NCBI RefSeq assembly: GCF_003856975.1
Contig: NZ_CP033107.1
Span: 3,286,001-3,350,000, forward strand
Reading direction: 5' to 3'
Source: Plantibacter sp. PA-3-X8
GTDB taxonomy: Bacteria > Actinomycetota > Actinomycetes > Actinomycetales > Microbacteriaceae
DNA length: 64,000 nucleotides
In this document: positions 1 through 8,279 of the stretch, one piece after another
Layout: each line of letters begins with the position of its first letter
Position numbering within the stretch: the first letter of the stretch is position 1
Notes under the pieces: model-generated
Seen by the model: only the letters and a program-made list of their open reading frames with translations
Told to the model about the DNA's origin: nothing
Database searches by the model: none
Translations under genes and position numbers: made by a program

Positions 1-1
1 G

Positions 2-304
2 CTGCAGGACGAGGTCCGGGCGATCACCCACCTCCTGACCTCGACGCTCTCCGGACCGGTGAACCTGTGCGGTCCGCAGGCCGCCCGTGCCGACGACCTC
101 ATGTTCGAGCTCGCCAGACGGATGAACCGGCCCTATCTGCTCCGCGTCCCGAAGTTCGCCCTCAAGGCGCTCCTCGGCGACGCCGCCGACGGACTGCTGC
201 TGAGCGATCAGCGCGTCGAACCTCGTCGGCTCCTGGACGACGGCTTCACGTTCAGCACGCCGACCGTCGAGCAGGCGTTGGCCGAAGCACTCGCCCGGGA
301 CTGA
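2..304 (+). CDS. TIGR01777-type NAD(P) epimerase, C-terminal part (partial)
   Basis: The reading frame is open from the first bases, so the gene starts left of the window. About 100 residues are visible. They contain a GPVNLCGP segment, then a stretch with PYLLRVPKFALKALLG, and end in LSDQRVEPRRLLDDGFTFSTPTVEQAL. This is the C-terminal (DUF1731-like) end of the TIGR01777 family of Rossmann-fold epimerases/SDRs, whose substrate is generally unknown. The NAD-binding N-terminus is outside the window, so nothing can be said about cofactor residues. It converges on the next gene with only 23 bases between stops. Confidence 0.75.
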   Translation: MQDEVRAITHLLTSTLSGPVNLCGPQAARADDLMFELARRMNRPYLLRVPKFALKALLGDAADGLLLSDQRVEPRRLLDDGFTFSTPTVEQALAEALARD

Positions 305-327
305 ACGACGGGACGCCGCCGCTCCGG

Positions 328-765
328 TCAGCTCCGCGAGAGCCGGATCGCCTGCCGGATGGCCTGCCGTGCTCGGCGGCGGTCTCCGGCACCGTCGTAG
401 ACGAGTCCGAGGCGGTACCAGGATCGCCAGTCGTCGGGAGCGGCCTCGGCCGCGTCACGGTACTTCGGGAACAGCTCGTCTGCGGCATCACGCATCGGCC
501 GGCCGCTCTCGCGGGTCTCGACCTGCTCGGGCGGAAGGCCGCCCTCGGCCTCGAGGCGGACGCCGAGGCGCTCGGCGCCCAACCCGAAGGCGATCTCGCG
601 CCAGAGCGCCCAGACGCCGAGGATCGGCAGGACGACGAGCGCCGCACCCATGGCGATGCCGACAGGTTCGCCCGTGCCGAGGAGGACGACGGCACGGTAC
701 CCGACGAGGACGATGTAGAGGACGAGCAGGGCCGCGATGATCGCGACCATGACGCGGGTCTTCAC
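328..765 (-). CDS. small membrane protein with single TPR-like repeat
   Basis: A 145-residue protein. Two hydrophobic segments (about residues 7-28 and 36-52) suggest two membrane passes. The C-terminal part (about residues 93-145) resembles one tetratricopeptide unit, with DDWRSWYRLGLVYDGAGDRRRARQ. The GTG start overlaps the dapB stop as GTGA, which fixes it as the coupled start; an internal ATG five codons later is possible. It is the last gene of the M16 peptidase-phosphatase-dapB group. Similar small proteins sit downstream of dapB in related actinomycetes, as I remember it. Function unknown; the TPR unit suggests a protein-protein contact. Confidence 0.7.
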   Translation of the reverse strand: MKTRVMVAIIAALLVLYIVLVGYRAVVLLGTGEPVGIAMGAALVVLPILGVWALWREIAFGLGAERLGVRLEAEGGLPPEQVETRESGRPMRDAADELFPKYRDAAEAAPDDWRSWYRLGLVYDGAGDRRRARQAIRQAIRLSRS

Positions 766-1580
766 AGGGCGCTGGCCGCCGCGGCTTGGCCGGAGACGTG
801 CTCGGGCGCCCCCTGGGCGGGCCGCCGACCCGCCGGCCCTGGGCGATCGAGTCCGAGGTCGAGCAGACTGTCGAGACCGACGGTGACCCCCTGGGCGTCG
901 CGGGCGGCCACGAGGGCGAGCCGGATGCCCCGCTCGTAGGACGCGGGCGAGATCGTGTCGTGCGTGATCGTGACGAGTTCGTCGACGCCACCGAACACGA
1001 CCTCCTGGCGGGCGACGACACCCTGGAGCCGCAGGCTGTGGATCGGGATGCTCGAGACCTGCTGTCCCCTCGCCCGCTGGTCGGTGTGCGGAGCGGCGAC
1101 GGGCCCACGGTCGCCACGAGCGGCCATCATCAGCTCGGCGGTGCGCACGGCGGTCCCGGAGGGCGAGTCCACCTTCGTGTCGCGGTGGGACTCGATGATC
1201 TCGATCGAGTCGAAGAAGCGGGCCGCGACGGTCGCCAGACTCGTCGACAGGACGGACCCCAGCGAGAAGTTGGGGATGATGACGACGCCCTGCTCGGGCA
1301 GCTCGGCGAGCCGGCGGTCGAGTCGCTGGATACGCTCGGCCGACCAACCGCTCGTCCCGACGAGCACGTTGATGCCCTGAGCGACGGCGTGGTCGACGAT
1401 CCGCTGGCTGACACCCGGGACCGTGACGTCGACGACGAGGTCCGCCCCGTCCATCTCGCTCAGCTCGCTCGACGAACCGAGCGACGCGACCAGCTCGAAG
1501 TCGTCGAGTGAACCGATGATGCTGGTGAACAGTCGGCCCATCTTGCCTCTCGCGCCGGCCAGCGCCACTCGTGTCGTCAT
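762..1580 (-). CDS. dapB: 4-hydroxy-tetrahydrodipicolinate reductase
   Basis: DapB reduces 4-hydroxy-tetrahydrodipicolinate with NAD(P)H in the diaminopimelate/lysine pathway, which supplies cell-wall cross-links. The nucleotide-binding motif GARGKMG is at residues 9-15. The active-site motif reads ESHRDTKVDSPSGTA at 130-144, so the catalytic His132 and Lys136 are kept while the usual second His is Arg. The core ends near residue 245 at LDSLLDLGL, and about 27 extra Pro/Ala-rich residues follow, which is longer than usual. It lies 73 bases downstream of the histidine phosphatase gene on the same strand and is coupled by GTGA to the small membrane protein. Confidence 0.95.
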   Translation of the reverse strand: MTTRVALAGARGKMGRLFTSIIGSLDDFELVASLGSSSELSEMDGADLVVDVTVPGVSQRIVDHAVAQGINVLVGTSGWSAERIQRLDRRLAELPEQGVVIIPNFSLGSVLSTSLATVAARFFDSIEIIESHRDTKVDSPSGTAVRTAELMMAARGDRGPVAAPHTDQRARGQQVSSIPIHSLRLQGVVARQEVVFGGVDELVTITHDTISPASYERGIRLALVAARDAQGVTVGLDSLLDLGLDRPGPAGRRPAQGAPEHVSGQAAAASAL

Positions 1581-1653
1581 GCCCTCAGCTTACGTGTTGC
1601 CCGCGCGCGCCGTCCTCGGGCGGAGGCCTGCCGATCTGCTCCCCCGCCGCCGA

Positions 1654-2256
1654 CTAGACGATGTGCGGCTCGGGAAGACCCGTGCGGAGCTCCATGGGGA
1701 GGTGCGCGAGGTCGTTGTGGGTGATGAGGCTCCACGGACGCCCGGCGCGCTGGTGCAGCACCGTCAGTCCGCCGTTGGCCTGGTTGATGCTCACCCAGCG
1801 CCATGCGGGCGCCTGGAGCGCCTCGCGGACGAGCCACCCGATGACGAAGTTGTGCGTGATGAGCAGCTCGTGATGGTCACCGCGCTTCGGCGAGAGGAAC
1901 TCGGCGGCCGCGTCGGCCATCTGCGCCTCGCCCGCCTCGATCTCCGCTTCGGTGATCGAGCCGAAGAAGGGGTCGAACGCCGACGGCGTCTCCGGTGTGC
2001 GACCGCTCGGGACGCAGTCGAAGAGCAGTGACGACGGCTCCGGTGTGACCGCCGGCATCCGCTCGGCGATGATCTGGGCGGTCTCCGCGGCACGCTGCAA
2101 CGGCGAGTGCCACGCCGCGGTCATCGGGACACCACCGAGGCGCTCCGCGAGCAGCTGTGCCTGACGCCGACCGCGTGCCGACAGTGGTCCGTCGGGCAAG
2201 CCGTGCTCAGCGTGTTGCTGCTCGCCGTGTCTGACGAGATACAGGTAATGGGACAT
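1654..2256 (-). CDS. histidine phosphatase family protein (PGM-like)
   Basis: A 200-residue member of the histidine phosphatase/phosphoglycerate mutase superfamily. The phosphate-accepting motif RHGE is at residues 9-12, and the second catalytic histidine is in LLITHNF at about 135. The substrate cannot be read from the sequence; actinomycete relatives between the M16 peptidase and dapB are generally uncharacterised. The ATG directly follows the M16 peptidase stop with no gap (TGA at 2259-2257, ATG at 2256-2254), so translation is probably coupled. GGGG about nine bases upstream may serve as ribosome binding site. Confidence 0.88.
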   Translation of the reverse strand: MSHYLYLVRHGEQQHAEHGLPDGPLSARGRRQAQLLAERLGGVPMTAAWHSPLQRAAETAQIIAERMPAVTPEPSSLLFDCVPSGRTPETPSAFDPFFGSITEAEIEAGEAQMADAAAEFLSPKRGDHHELLITHNFVIGWLVREALQAPAWRWVSINQANGGLTVLHQRAGRPWSLITHNDLAHLPMELRTGLPEPHIV

Positions 2257-3636
2257 TCAACGCACCCCCGCGATGATCGGAGCGAAGGTGTCCTCGTCGA
2301 CGGCTCCGACCGCCGACACCGTGATGGGCTGCGCGGCGAGGTGCTGCGCGAGCTGCTGGACGTCGTCCTGACCGACGGACTGCAGGCGACGGATGCTCTC
2401 GTCGAGGTCGATGAACTCGCCGAGGGTCAGCTCCGCTCGACCGAGGCGGCTCATACGCGAGTCCGAATCCTCCAGCGCCAGCGCCGAGGCGCCGCTCAGC
2501 TGGCCGAGCGCGCGCGACAACTCCTCGTCCGTCACGCCGTGCTCGGCGAGCCGGTGGAGCTCGGCGAGCATGAGCTCGGCCACGGTCGCCGCCTTCGCCG
2601 TGGAGCAGGCGGCAGCGAGGCCGAAGACGCCGGCGTCCGAGTAGCTGCCGGCGAACGAGTACACGGAGTAGGCGAGCCCGCGCCGTTCTCGGATCTCCTG
2701 GAACAGGCGGCTGGACATGCCGCCGCCGAGGATGGAGTTGAGCATGCTCATGGCGAATCGTCGCTCGTCGCCCGCGATGAGGCCCGCTCCGCCGATCTGC
2801 AGGTGGACCTGCTCGGTGGGTCGGTGCACGACCGAGAGCGGCGATCCGCCGACGACGGCAGCAGGAGCGAGGGTCCGACGCGCGACCGGTGCGGCCACCG
2901 CGTCCGCCGGCCAGCCCGCTTGCACGAGCGCCCCCGACACCTGGGCGACGAGCGCGTCGTGGTCGACGGCGCCGGCCGCCGTCACGATGACGTCGTTCGC
3001 GCGGTAATTGGCTCGGTAGTGCGCCACGACGGCGTCCCGGCCGACCTCGATGATCGACTGCGGGTGACCGCCGATGGGACGCCCGAGCGGGTGCTCGCCG
3101 AGCACGCGCTCGAAGAACCGTTCGTTGGCGACGTCCCCTGGATCGTCGTCCATCATCGCGAGCTCTTCGAGGATGACGCCGCGTTCGTTCTCGAACTCCT
3201 CCGGGTCGAGTAGCGAGGAGGTGAGCATGTCGGTGATGACGTCCACCGCCATCGGCAGGTCGCGATCGCGCACCTTGGCGTAGTAGCAGGTGTGCTCCTT
3301 GGCCGTGAGCGCGTTGTGCTCGCCGCCGACGGCGTCGAAGGCGACCGCGATGTCGAGGGCGGAACGCGACGGCGTGCCCTTGAACAGGAGGTGCTCCAGG
3401 AAGTGCGTCGAGCCGAAGGTCGCCGGTCGATCGGCGGTCGCCGGTTGTTCGTCGCGGGAGCCGACGGCCACCCAGTAGCCGATCGTCGCGCTGCGGCTGC
3501 CCGGCATGTGTTCGCTCAGGATGCGCAGCCCGTTGGGCAGGACCGTCCGGCGGACGAGCGCGTCCCCGGATGCGGTGAACGCGAGCTCGGGACGAGTGAG
3601 CGGAAAGTCGACGGCGGCGTTCATCACCCCAACCAT
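2257..3636 (-). CDS. M16 family zinc metallopeptidase (pitrilysin/MPP-like)
   Basis: A 459-residue single-chain M16 protease. The inverted zinc motif HxxEH is HFLEH at residues 78-82, and the third ligand should be a Glu in the ENERGVILEE segment (about 149-158). The family degrades or processes peptides in the cytoplasm; in actinomycetes this gene normally sits next to pnp and is often called pepR. Here pnp is 16 kb away, a change of context noted in the findings. The start could be the listed ATG or the in-frame ATG four codons on (3624), which has GGGG just upstream. It leads the phosphatase-dapB group. Confidence 0.93.
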   Translation of the reverse strand: MVGVMNAAVDFPLTRPELAFTASGDALVRRTVLPNGLRILSEHMPGSRSATIGYWVAVGSRDEQPATADRPATFGSTHFLEHLLFKGTPSRSALDIAVAFDAVGGEHNALTAKEHTCYYAKVRDRDLPMAVDVITDMLTSSLLDPEEFENERGVILEELAMMDDDPGDVANERFFERVLGEHPLGRPIGGHPQSIIEVGRDAVVAHYRANYRANDVIVTAAGAVDHDALVAQVSGALVQAGWPADAVAAPVARRTLAPAAVVGGSPLSVVHRPTEQVHLQIGGAGLIAGDERRFAMSMLNSILGGGMSSRLFQEIRERRGLAYSVYSFAGSYSDAGVFGLAAACSTAKAATVAELMLAELHRLAEHGVTDEELSRALGQLSGASALALEDSDSRMSRLGRAELTLGEFIDLDESIRRLQSVGQDDVQQLAQHLAAQPITVSAVGAVDEDTFAPIIAGVR

Positions 3637-3694
3637 ACGTCAGGTTCCCGGGCGTCGCGCGCGAGCGACCGTGCGCAGGCGACCGCCGGTCGAC

Positions 3695-4774
3695 TCAGCG
3701 CAAGCGACCGGAGACGCGGTCGAGCTCGAGGATCTGCCCGCGGCTCAGCCGCACGTCGGCCGCCGCGATGAGCGAGTCGACGTGAGCCGGCTGGGACGCG
3801 CTCGCGATGGGCGCGACGACGCCGGGACGTGACATGGCCCAGGCGAGCGCCGCCGAGGCGACCGTGCAGCGGTTCTCCTCCGCGATCTCGTCGAGGACGT
3901 GCAGGACCCGCAGTCCACGGCGGTGGAGATGGGTCGCGGCGCGACTGCCGCGGGTGCTCGGGTCGAGGTCGGAGCGGGTGCGGTAGCGGCCCGTCAGGAA
4001 GCCGTTCGCGAGGGCGAAGTAGGGCAGGACACCGAGGTGCTGGGCCGTCGCGACGAGCGCGAGGGTACTCTCGTACGGCTCCCGGTGCATGAGGCTGTAG
4101 TGCGTCTCGAGCGCGACGAACTGGGTGAAGCCGCTCGCCGAGAGGATCCGTGCCTCCATCAGCCGTTCGGGGGTCGTGTTCGAGGTGCCGAGGTAGCGGA
4201 CCTTGCCGGTCTCGATCAACCAGTCGACCGTCCCGAGGCTGTCGGCCAACGGGATGCTCGGGTCGTCGTCGTGGAAGGACAGCAGGTCGATGTGGTCGGT
4301 CTGCAACCGTTCGAGCGCCGCCTCGACCGCACGGATGATGCTCACCGAGCCGAGACCCGGGTAGTCGGGGTGCCGGCCGATCTTCGTCGCGACGACCATG
4401 TCGTCCCGGTTGCGGCGCTTCCGCATCCAATTGCCGATGAGGATCTCGCTGCGTCCGCCCGCGTAGCTGTCGGCGGTGTCCACCATGTTGCCGCCGGAGT
4501 CGTGGAACCGGTCGAGGATGTCCGACGTCGTGTCGGGGTCGACGGTCCACCCGAACACGCTGCCGCCGAGCACGACCGGGAAGACCGACAACTCGGAGTC
4601 GCCGATCGTGCGCCTCGGTGCCTCAGAAGGCTCGGGGTCCTGGACGGGCGTCGGGAAGGACGGGTGCGGGACGAGCTGCTCGGGACGCCGACTCGCGTCG
4701 TCGTCGACGCCGTCCGCTGCTCCGCCGACGAGAGAACTGCCACGGGTGCTCGACGAGCGCCAGAGGTGTGGCAT
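3695..4774 (-). CDS. aldo/keto reductase
   Basis: A 359-residue NADPH-dependent oxidoreductase of the AKR superfamily. The catalytic tetrad is visible as Asp99 and Tyr104 (MVDTADSYAGG), Lys131 (ATKIG) and His168 (LSFHDDD). The C-terminal part carries the cofactor pocket. The enzyme core begins near residue 55 (RTIGDSELS), so there is an unusual 50-residue polar leader. Within it I see no better start, and the listed ATG is preceded by AGAGGGGCAGGGG, so the long form is favoured. Substrate unknown. It is a single gene between the M16 peptidase and the bacteriocin-like operon. Confidence 0.85.
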   Translation of the reverse strand: MPHLWRSSSTRGSSLVGGAADGVDDDASRRPEQLVPHPSFPTPVQDPEPSEAPRRTIGDSELSVFPVVLGGSVFGWTVDPDTTSDILDRFHDSGGNMVDTADSYAGGRSEILIGNWMRKRRNRDDMVVATKIGRHPDYPGLGSVSIIRAVEAALERLQTDHIDLLSFHDDDPSIPLADSLGTVDWLIETGKVRYLGTSNTTPERLMEARILSASGFTQFVALETHYSLMHREPYESTLALVATAQHLGVLPYFALANGFLTGRYRTRSDLDPSTRGSRAATHLHRRGLRVLHVLDEIAEENRCTVASAALAWAMSRPGVVAPIASASQPAHVDSLIAAADVRLSRGQILELDRVSGRLR

Positions 4775-4968
4775 CCCCTGCCCCTCTCTCGGTCCGCCGA
4801 CCGGTGACGCGCTGCACCGTCGGGATCCGTGCGTGGAGCGACGGGCCGGTGCTTGCTCACCAGGCTAGAGGAGACCGGCGACTTCGGCTGGACGACATAA
4901 CGACCGGGTGGCAACTGATTCGTAACGATTCCGCGTTCCACCCGGGGCGGCCTTTCGACGGGGCGACA

Positions 4969-6048
4969 TCACCGTTCCTTGAAGTACCGGAAGAGCTGCT
5001 CCTCCTTCGTGAGCGCTACCCCGCCGATCACTCCACAAAGGACGGCGGGCACGGCGACCACGGCTGGTCGGATCGCGATCCCAGCGACCACTCCAAGGCC
5101 TTCCTGGGGCGCGATCTCCAGGAGCAGCAGGATGGCGGACACCGCCATCACTGCAGCGCCGACGGCCCAGCAGAGTGTTTCGCAGACGAGTTGCAGCACC
5201 TGCGACCCGACCGGCACCCCTGCATGACGCGCGGATGCCAATTCGATGCGGCGGGTTCGGGTCGCGACGAACCCGATTGCGGCGGCGATGACGATTCCGA
5301 CGAGCGGCGCGAATCGAGAGAGACGCTCGGCGTACCGCGCGGCGCCGTCGAAGTGAGCGCCGAGCGTGCTGTTGAGCTGCGCGAGCCGTGGCGGCGATGC
5401 ATCCGTTGCCCCAGCCCCTGGGAGGAGGACGGTGCGCAGCGCATCGGTCGACGATTGCGACTGCGGCCAGGTGTCGATCCAACATTCGTCGAACGGGCCG
5501 ATCGCCGCTGTCGGAGCAATGAGCGCGTATCCGAGGCCAAGCCGGCGGCCGTCCTCCACGGAGGTAAAAACGGCTCCGACCTCGACCGTGCCGCTCATCA
5601 ACGGGAGCTTGTCACTGGCATCGAGTTCGAGGGCATCTGCGAGCGCGGCCGAGACGAGCACGCCACGGTGGGGGCGCGGCGCATCGAGCGCAACGAAACC
5701 GGAGAAACCCGGACTGACCTCGAACGTCGGTACGGACGAACTCGGAAGCGCCAGCAGGCGTTCGTTCTCAGTCGACGGCCTCATGGCTCCCGCAGCGTCG
5801 ATGCCTGGGATCGTCGTGAGCCGGTCGCAGGCTGGCCCGTCGATCTGTTGGGGGGCGATGTAGACCAGGGTCGCCCCACCCGCACGTCGGTAGACGTCGG
5901 CAGCAGTCAGGAGTTGGGACATCGTGCCGATCTCAGCCAAGCCCAGCACAAGGACGACGGCGAACAACACACAACCGAGCATCGTCGCCTTCGTCGTGCC
6001 GGACTGCACGTCGAGCGCTGCTTCTCGGAGGGTCGATGCCCACCTCAT
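4969..6048 (-). CDS. FtsX/MacB-like ABC transporter permease
   Basis: A 359-residue membrane protein with the FtsX/MacB layout: one N-terminal helix (about 22-42), a large outside domain (43-246) and three C-terminal helices (about 247-264, 285-310, 326-347). The outside domain includes SGFVALDAPRPHRGVLVSAALA, similar in style to MacB periplasmic domains. Its ATG overlaps the ATPase stop (ATGA), so the two make one transporter. Last gene of the five-gene operon with the secreted peptide. In lactococcin 972 systems a membrane protein plus ABC ATPase gives immunity or export; that role here is inference. Confidence 0.8.
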   Translation of the reverse strand: MRWASTLREAALDVQSGTTKATMLGCVLFAVVLVLGLAEIGTMSQLLTAADVYRRAGGATLVYIAPQQIDGPACDRLTTIPGIDAAGAMRPSTENERLLALPSSSVPTFEVSPGFSGFVALDAPRPHRGVLVSAALADALELDASDKLPLMSGTVEVGAVFTSVEDGRRLGLGYALIAPTAAIGPFDECWIDTWPQSQSSTDALRTVLLPGAGATDASPPRLAQLNSTLGAHFDGAARYAERLSRFAPLVGIVIAAAIGFVATRTRRIELASARHAGVPVGSQVLQLVCETLCWAVGAAVMAVSAILLLLEIAPQEGLGVVAGIAIRPAVVAVPAVLCGVIGGVALTKEEQLFRYFKER

Positions 6049-6647
6049 CGCGCTGCACCGAGTGCGATCTCGTCAGTGCATGCATCGCGCGTGCGCTCAT
6101 CGTGCGTCGCGATGACGACGATGGTCCCGTCGGATGCGATCGACCCGATCGCCTCGTTCACTGAGACGGCCGTGCGCTGGTCCAGCTGAGCGGTCGGCTC
6201 GTCCACTAGCAACAGGTGGGGATGCGTCGCAAGTGCGCGGGCGAGCATCAGGCGCTGCGCTTCCCCGCCCGAGAGGTGTCGAAACTGACGCAGGCTGACT
6301 CCGGCGAGACCCACCGTCTCGAGGTCGGCGAACGCGCTCTGCCAAGCATGGTCGTGATCCGCGCCGCGCGCGAGGTAAGGGAGCGCGACGTGGTCGAGAG
6401 CAGTCCGTCTCGCAACTCCGTGCGGATTCTGGAACACCCAACTGGTCACCGCGACGTCCTCGCGCACGATCACACCCTTCGTCGGGTGCAGCCAGCCGGC
6501 GAGCAGACTGAGCAACGTGCTCTTGCCCGAACCGGATGGCCCGGTCACCGCGTACACGCGCCCCGGTACCAAGCGGAACGAGAGGTCTTCAAACAGCCAG
6601 TCGCCCTGTGGGAAGCGCAGGGACAGGCCCTCGGCCGTCAACCGCAT
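6045..6647 (-). CDS. ABC transporter ATP-binding protein (LolD/MacB class)
   Basis: A 200-residue nucleotide-binding subunit. All motifs are present: Walker A GPSGSGKS (36-43), Q-loop Gln73, signature LSGGEA (125-130), Walker B LLLVDEP (145-151) and switch His182. The short length and sequence style fit the LolD/MacB/FtsE group that drives FtsX-type permeases. The ATG at 6647 was chosen because the core begins there and it overlaps the adaptor gene's end by ten bases. It is coupled by ATGA to the permease gene. Probably powers export or extraction of the operon's peptide, or removal of it from the membrane. Confidence 0.9.
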   Translation of the reverse strand: MRLTAEGLSLRFPQGDWLFEDLSFRLVPGRVYAVTGPSGSGKSTLLSLLAGWLHPTKGVIVREDVAVTSWVFQNPHGVARRTALDHVALPYLARGADHDHAWQSAFADLETVGLAGVSLRQFRHLSGGEAQRLMLARALATHPHLLLVDEPTAQLDQRTAVSVNEAIGSIASDGTIVVIATHDERTRDACTDEIALGAAR

Positions 6648-7696
6648 GGTCGACCGGGAGGGAGCCGAACATCGACTACCACGACCTCGGCGTCTGCTGG
6701 CACAACGACGTAGCTCTGACCGAGACCTGATCCGACGACCTCGACGACGACGGTGTGACCGGCACTGGAGATACACCCCGTCGAACCGTCTAGTCCGAAG
6801 ACCGCAGCGGGTGGCACGGTGGTCACCGTCACCGGCGATGCGAGCTCAAGGTCGACGATGAAGTCCGTGCCATCGTCCGCTGCAAGCCACGCTGCGAATT
6901 CAGACGACCGGCCGAGCTCGTGAAGGGCTGCGGGATCCGCGATGGCCCCCTGATCGTCCACCGCAACCCGGACTTCGCCCGCGACGATGACCCGTGGGCC
7001 AGGAGCGAGCGTGTCAGGTAGCGCGGCGACACGTGCACTGGCGATGACCGGCGGCGCAACGAACAGCGCGTCATCCGGCGCGACGGATGCACCGAGAACT
7101 GTCGGACAGCTCGTGATCCCCGTCACAGGTGCGGGGATCCAGACGAAAGCCTCCCGAGGTATGACGCTCCAGTCGCTGCTGTCCACGCCGTTGCGCTCCG
7201 CGAGGTCGCGAGCCGCGCGCAGGGTCAGAGGGCCGAACTCGCCGTCGGCATCCAGCGAGTAGCCCAGTCGATTCAGCTCGGTTTGGAGGCCTCTGACATC
7301 GCTTCCGACGGAGTCCGGTCCGAGGTCCCGCCACAGCGGCGCGCCCGACGCGAGGTAGACCAGGGACCGCCCGTTGATCGCTATGCCCGATTCACCGGAC
7401 TGCGCCTCGCCGCCGACTACGCAGCTCGTCCGCGTGATGAATCCGCCTACCGGCGTGACGATCTCACCCTGCGACTGGGTCTCAAAAGCGAGCGTGACGC
7501 TGCGTACGTCGAGGTACTTCGTACTGGTCACGGGCACCTCGCCTACCGGGACCGCCCCGCCGATCGCCGGCGGCGCAGCCTCGGGACGAGCGACCCCGAC
7601 GACCGTCACCCCGAGGAGAGCTCCCAGCACGAGCAGCGAGGGGATCATGAGCCACACGGACGGCGGAAGCCGACGACGAGCGCGGTCGTCATTCAA
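6638..7696 (-). CDS. membrane-anchored adaptor with peptidoglycan-binding domain
   Basis: About 352 residues if started at the TTG that overlaps the lipoprotein stop; GTG 7657 or ATG 7648 are alternatives. After a short basic leader comes one membrane segment (about 17-36), then a largely beta outside region. A peptidoglycan-binding type 1 domain is at about 131-169 (GSDVRGLQTELNRLGYSLDA, then GEFGPLT). The C-terminal half has the repeated short beta segments of MacA/HlyD-type adaptors. Actinomycete adaptors with such a domain often sit next to ABC or MacB-like transporters. It likely links the permease to the cell wall. Two Cys (about residues 92 and 177) are visible. Confidence 0.7.
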   Translation of the reverse strand: MNDDRARRRLPPSVWLMIPSLLVLGALLGVTVVGVARPEAAPPAIGGAVPVGEVPVTSTKYLDVRSVTLAFETQSQGEIVTPVGGFITRTSCVVGGEAQSGESGIAINGRSLVYLASGAPLWRDLGPDSVGSDVRGLQTELNRLGYSLDADGEFGPLTLRAARDLAERNGVDSSDWSVIPREAFVWIPAPVTGITSCPTVLGASVAPDDALFVAPPVIASARVAALPDTLAPGPRVIVAGEVRVAVDDQGAIADPAALHELGRSSEFAAWLAADDGTDFIVDLELASPVTVTTVPPAAVFGLDGSTGCISSAGHTVVVEVVGSGLGQSYVVVPADAEVVVVDVRLPPGRPCG

Positions 7697-8279
7697 GGAG
7701 ACCCAATGGGTCGCGGATGCAGGACCCGAACACTGGGTCATCGTTGTCGAATGGGAGTGATTCCTGCTTCGCATCTGAGGCGAGGTCCTCGCCGGAGTAC
7801 CCGGGTTCGACGAGCCCCGCATTGACCAGACATGCCGCGATAATGGCGTCTTCATCGCGCGCATCCGGATTGCGGGCAAGATCGCGGCGCAGACTGCTGA
7901 CCGCGTAGAAGTCCGGCGTGCACGCGTCCAGCGCTGCGTCCGAAGCGGCGTCCGGCTTCGGCATGTCTGGGAGCGCGATCGCGCCGTACGCATCGTCGAG
8001 CGTCACCCTCACTCCCCTGTCCTGCATGCAGCCGATAAACGCGTCGCTGGTCTCCGCCCATTCGGCGTCGGAGATCGCACCATCCTCGAGGATCGCTCGG
8101 ACAACGTCACTGCCAGCTCGATATGTGTCCGCGAACTCCGACGCCCACGGTCCCGTGAACTCCGGCACGTCTCCGGCACTCCCGGCAACGATGTCTGACG
8201 GTCCGAAGTCTGCGGCGCACCCGTTCGACGCAAACAACATGAGCGCTGCGAATACGGGGACGGTCCAGAGCCTACGCAT
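7689..8279 (-). CDS. predicted Cys-rich lipoprotein, possible immunity protein
   Basis: A 196-residue predicted lipoprotein. From the ATG at 8279 the N-terminus is MRRLWTVPVFAALMLFASNGC, a short basic then hydrophobic segment ending at Cys21; the lipobox (ASNGC) is imperfect. An upstream in-frame ATG (8306) would add nine residues. Four further cysteines (84, 120, 150, 187) could make two disulfides outside the cell. Acidic overall. The start overlaps the peptide gene's last eight bases. I recognise no family. Position between a secreted peptide and its transporter suggests an immunity or binding role, which is inference only. Confidence 0.65.
   Translation of the reverse strand: MRRLWTVPVFAALMLFASNGCAADFGPSDIVAGSAGDVPEFTGPWASEFADTYRAGSDVVRAILEDGAISDAEWAETSDAFIGCMQDRGVRVTLDDAYGAIALPDMPKPDAASDAALDACTPDFYAVSSLRRDLARNPDARDEDAIIAACLVNAGLVEPGYSGEDLASDAKQESLPFDNDDPVFGSCIRDPLGLLE

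Noticed and set aside
4774..4968. A mobile-element boundary at the edge of the bacteriocin operon
   Set aside because: No inverted repeats, target duplication, integrase or tRNA end was found there.
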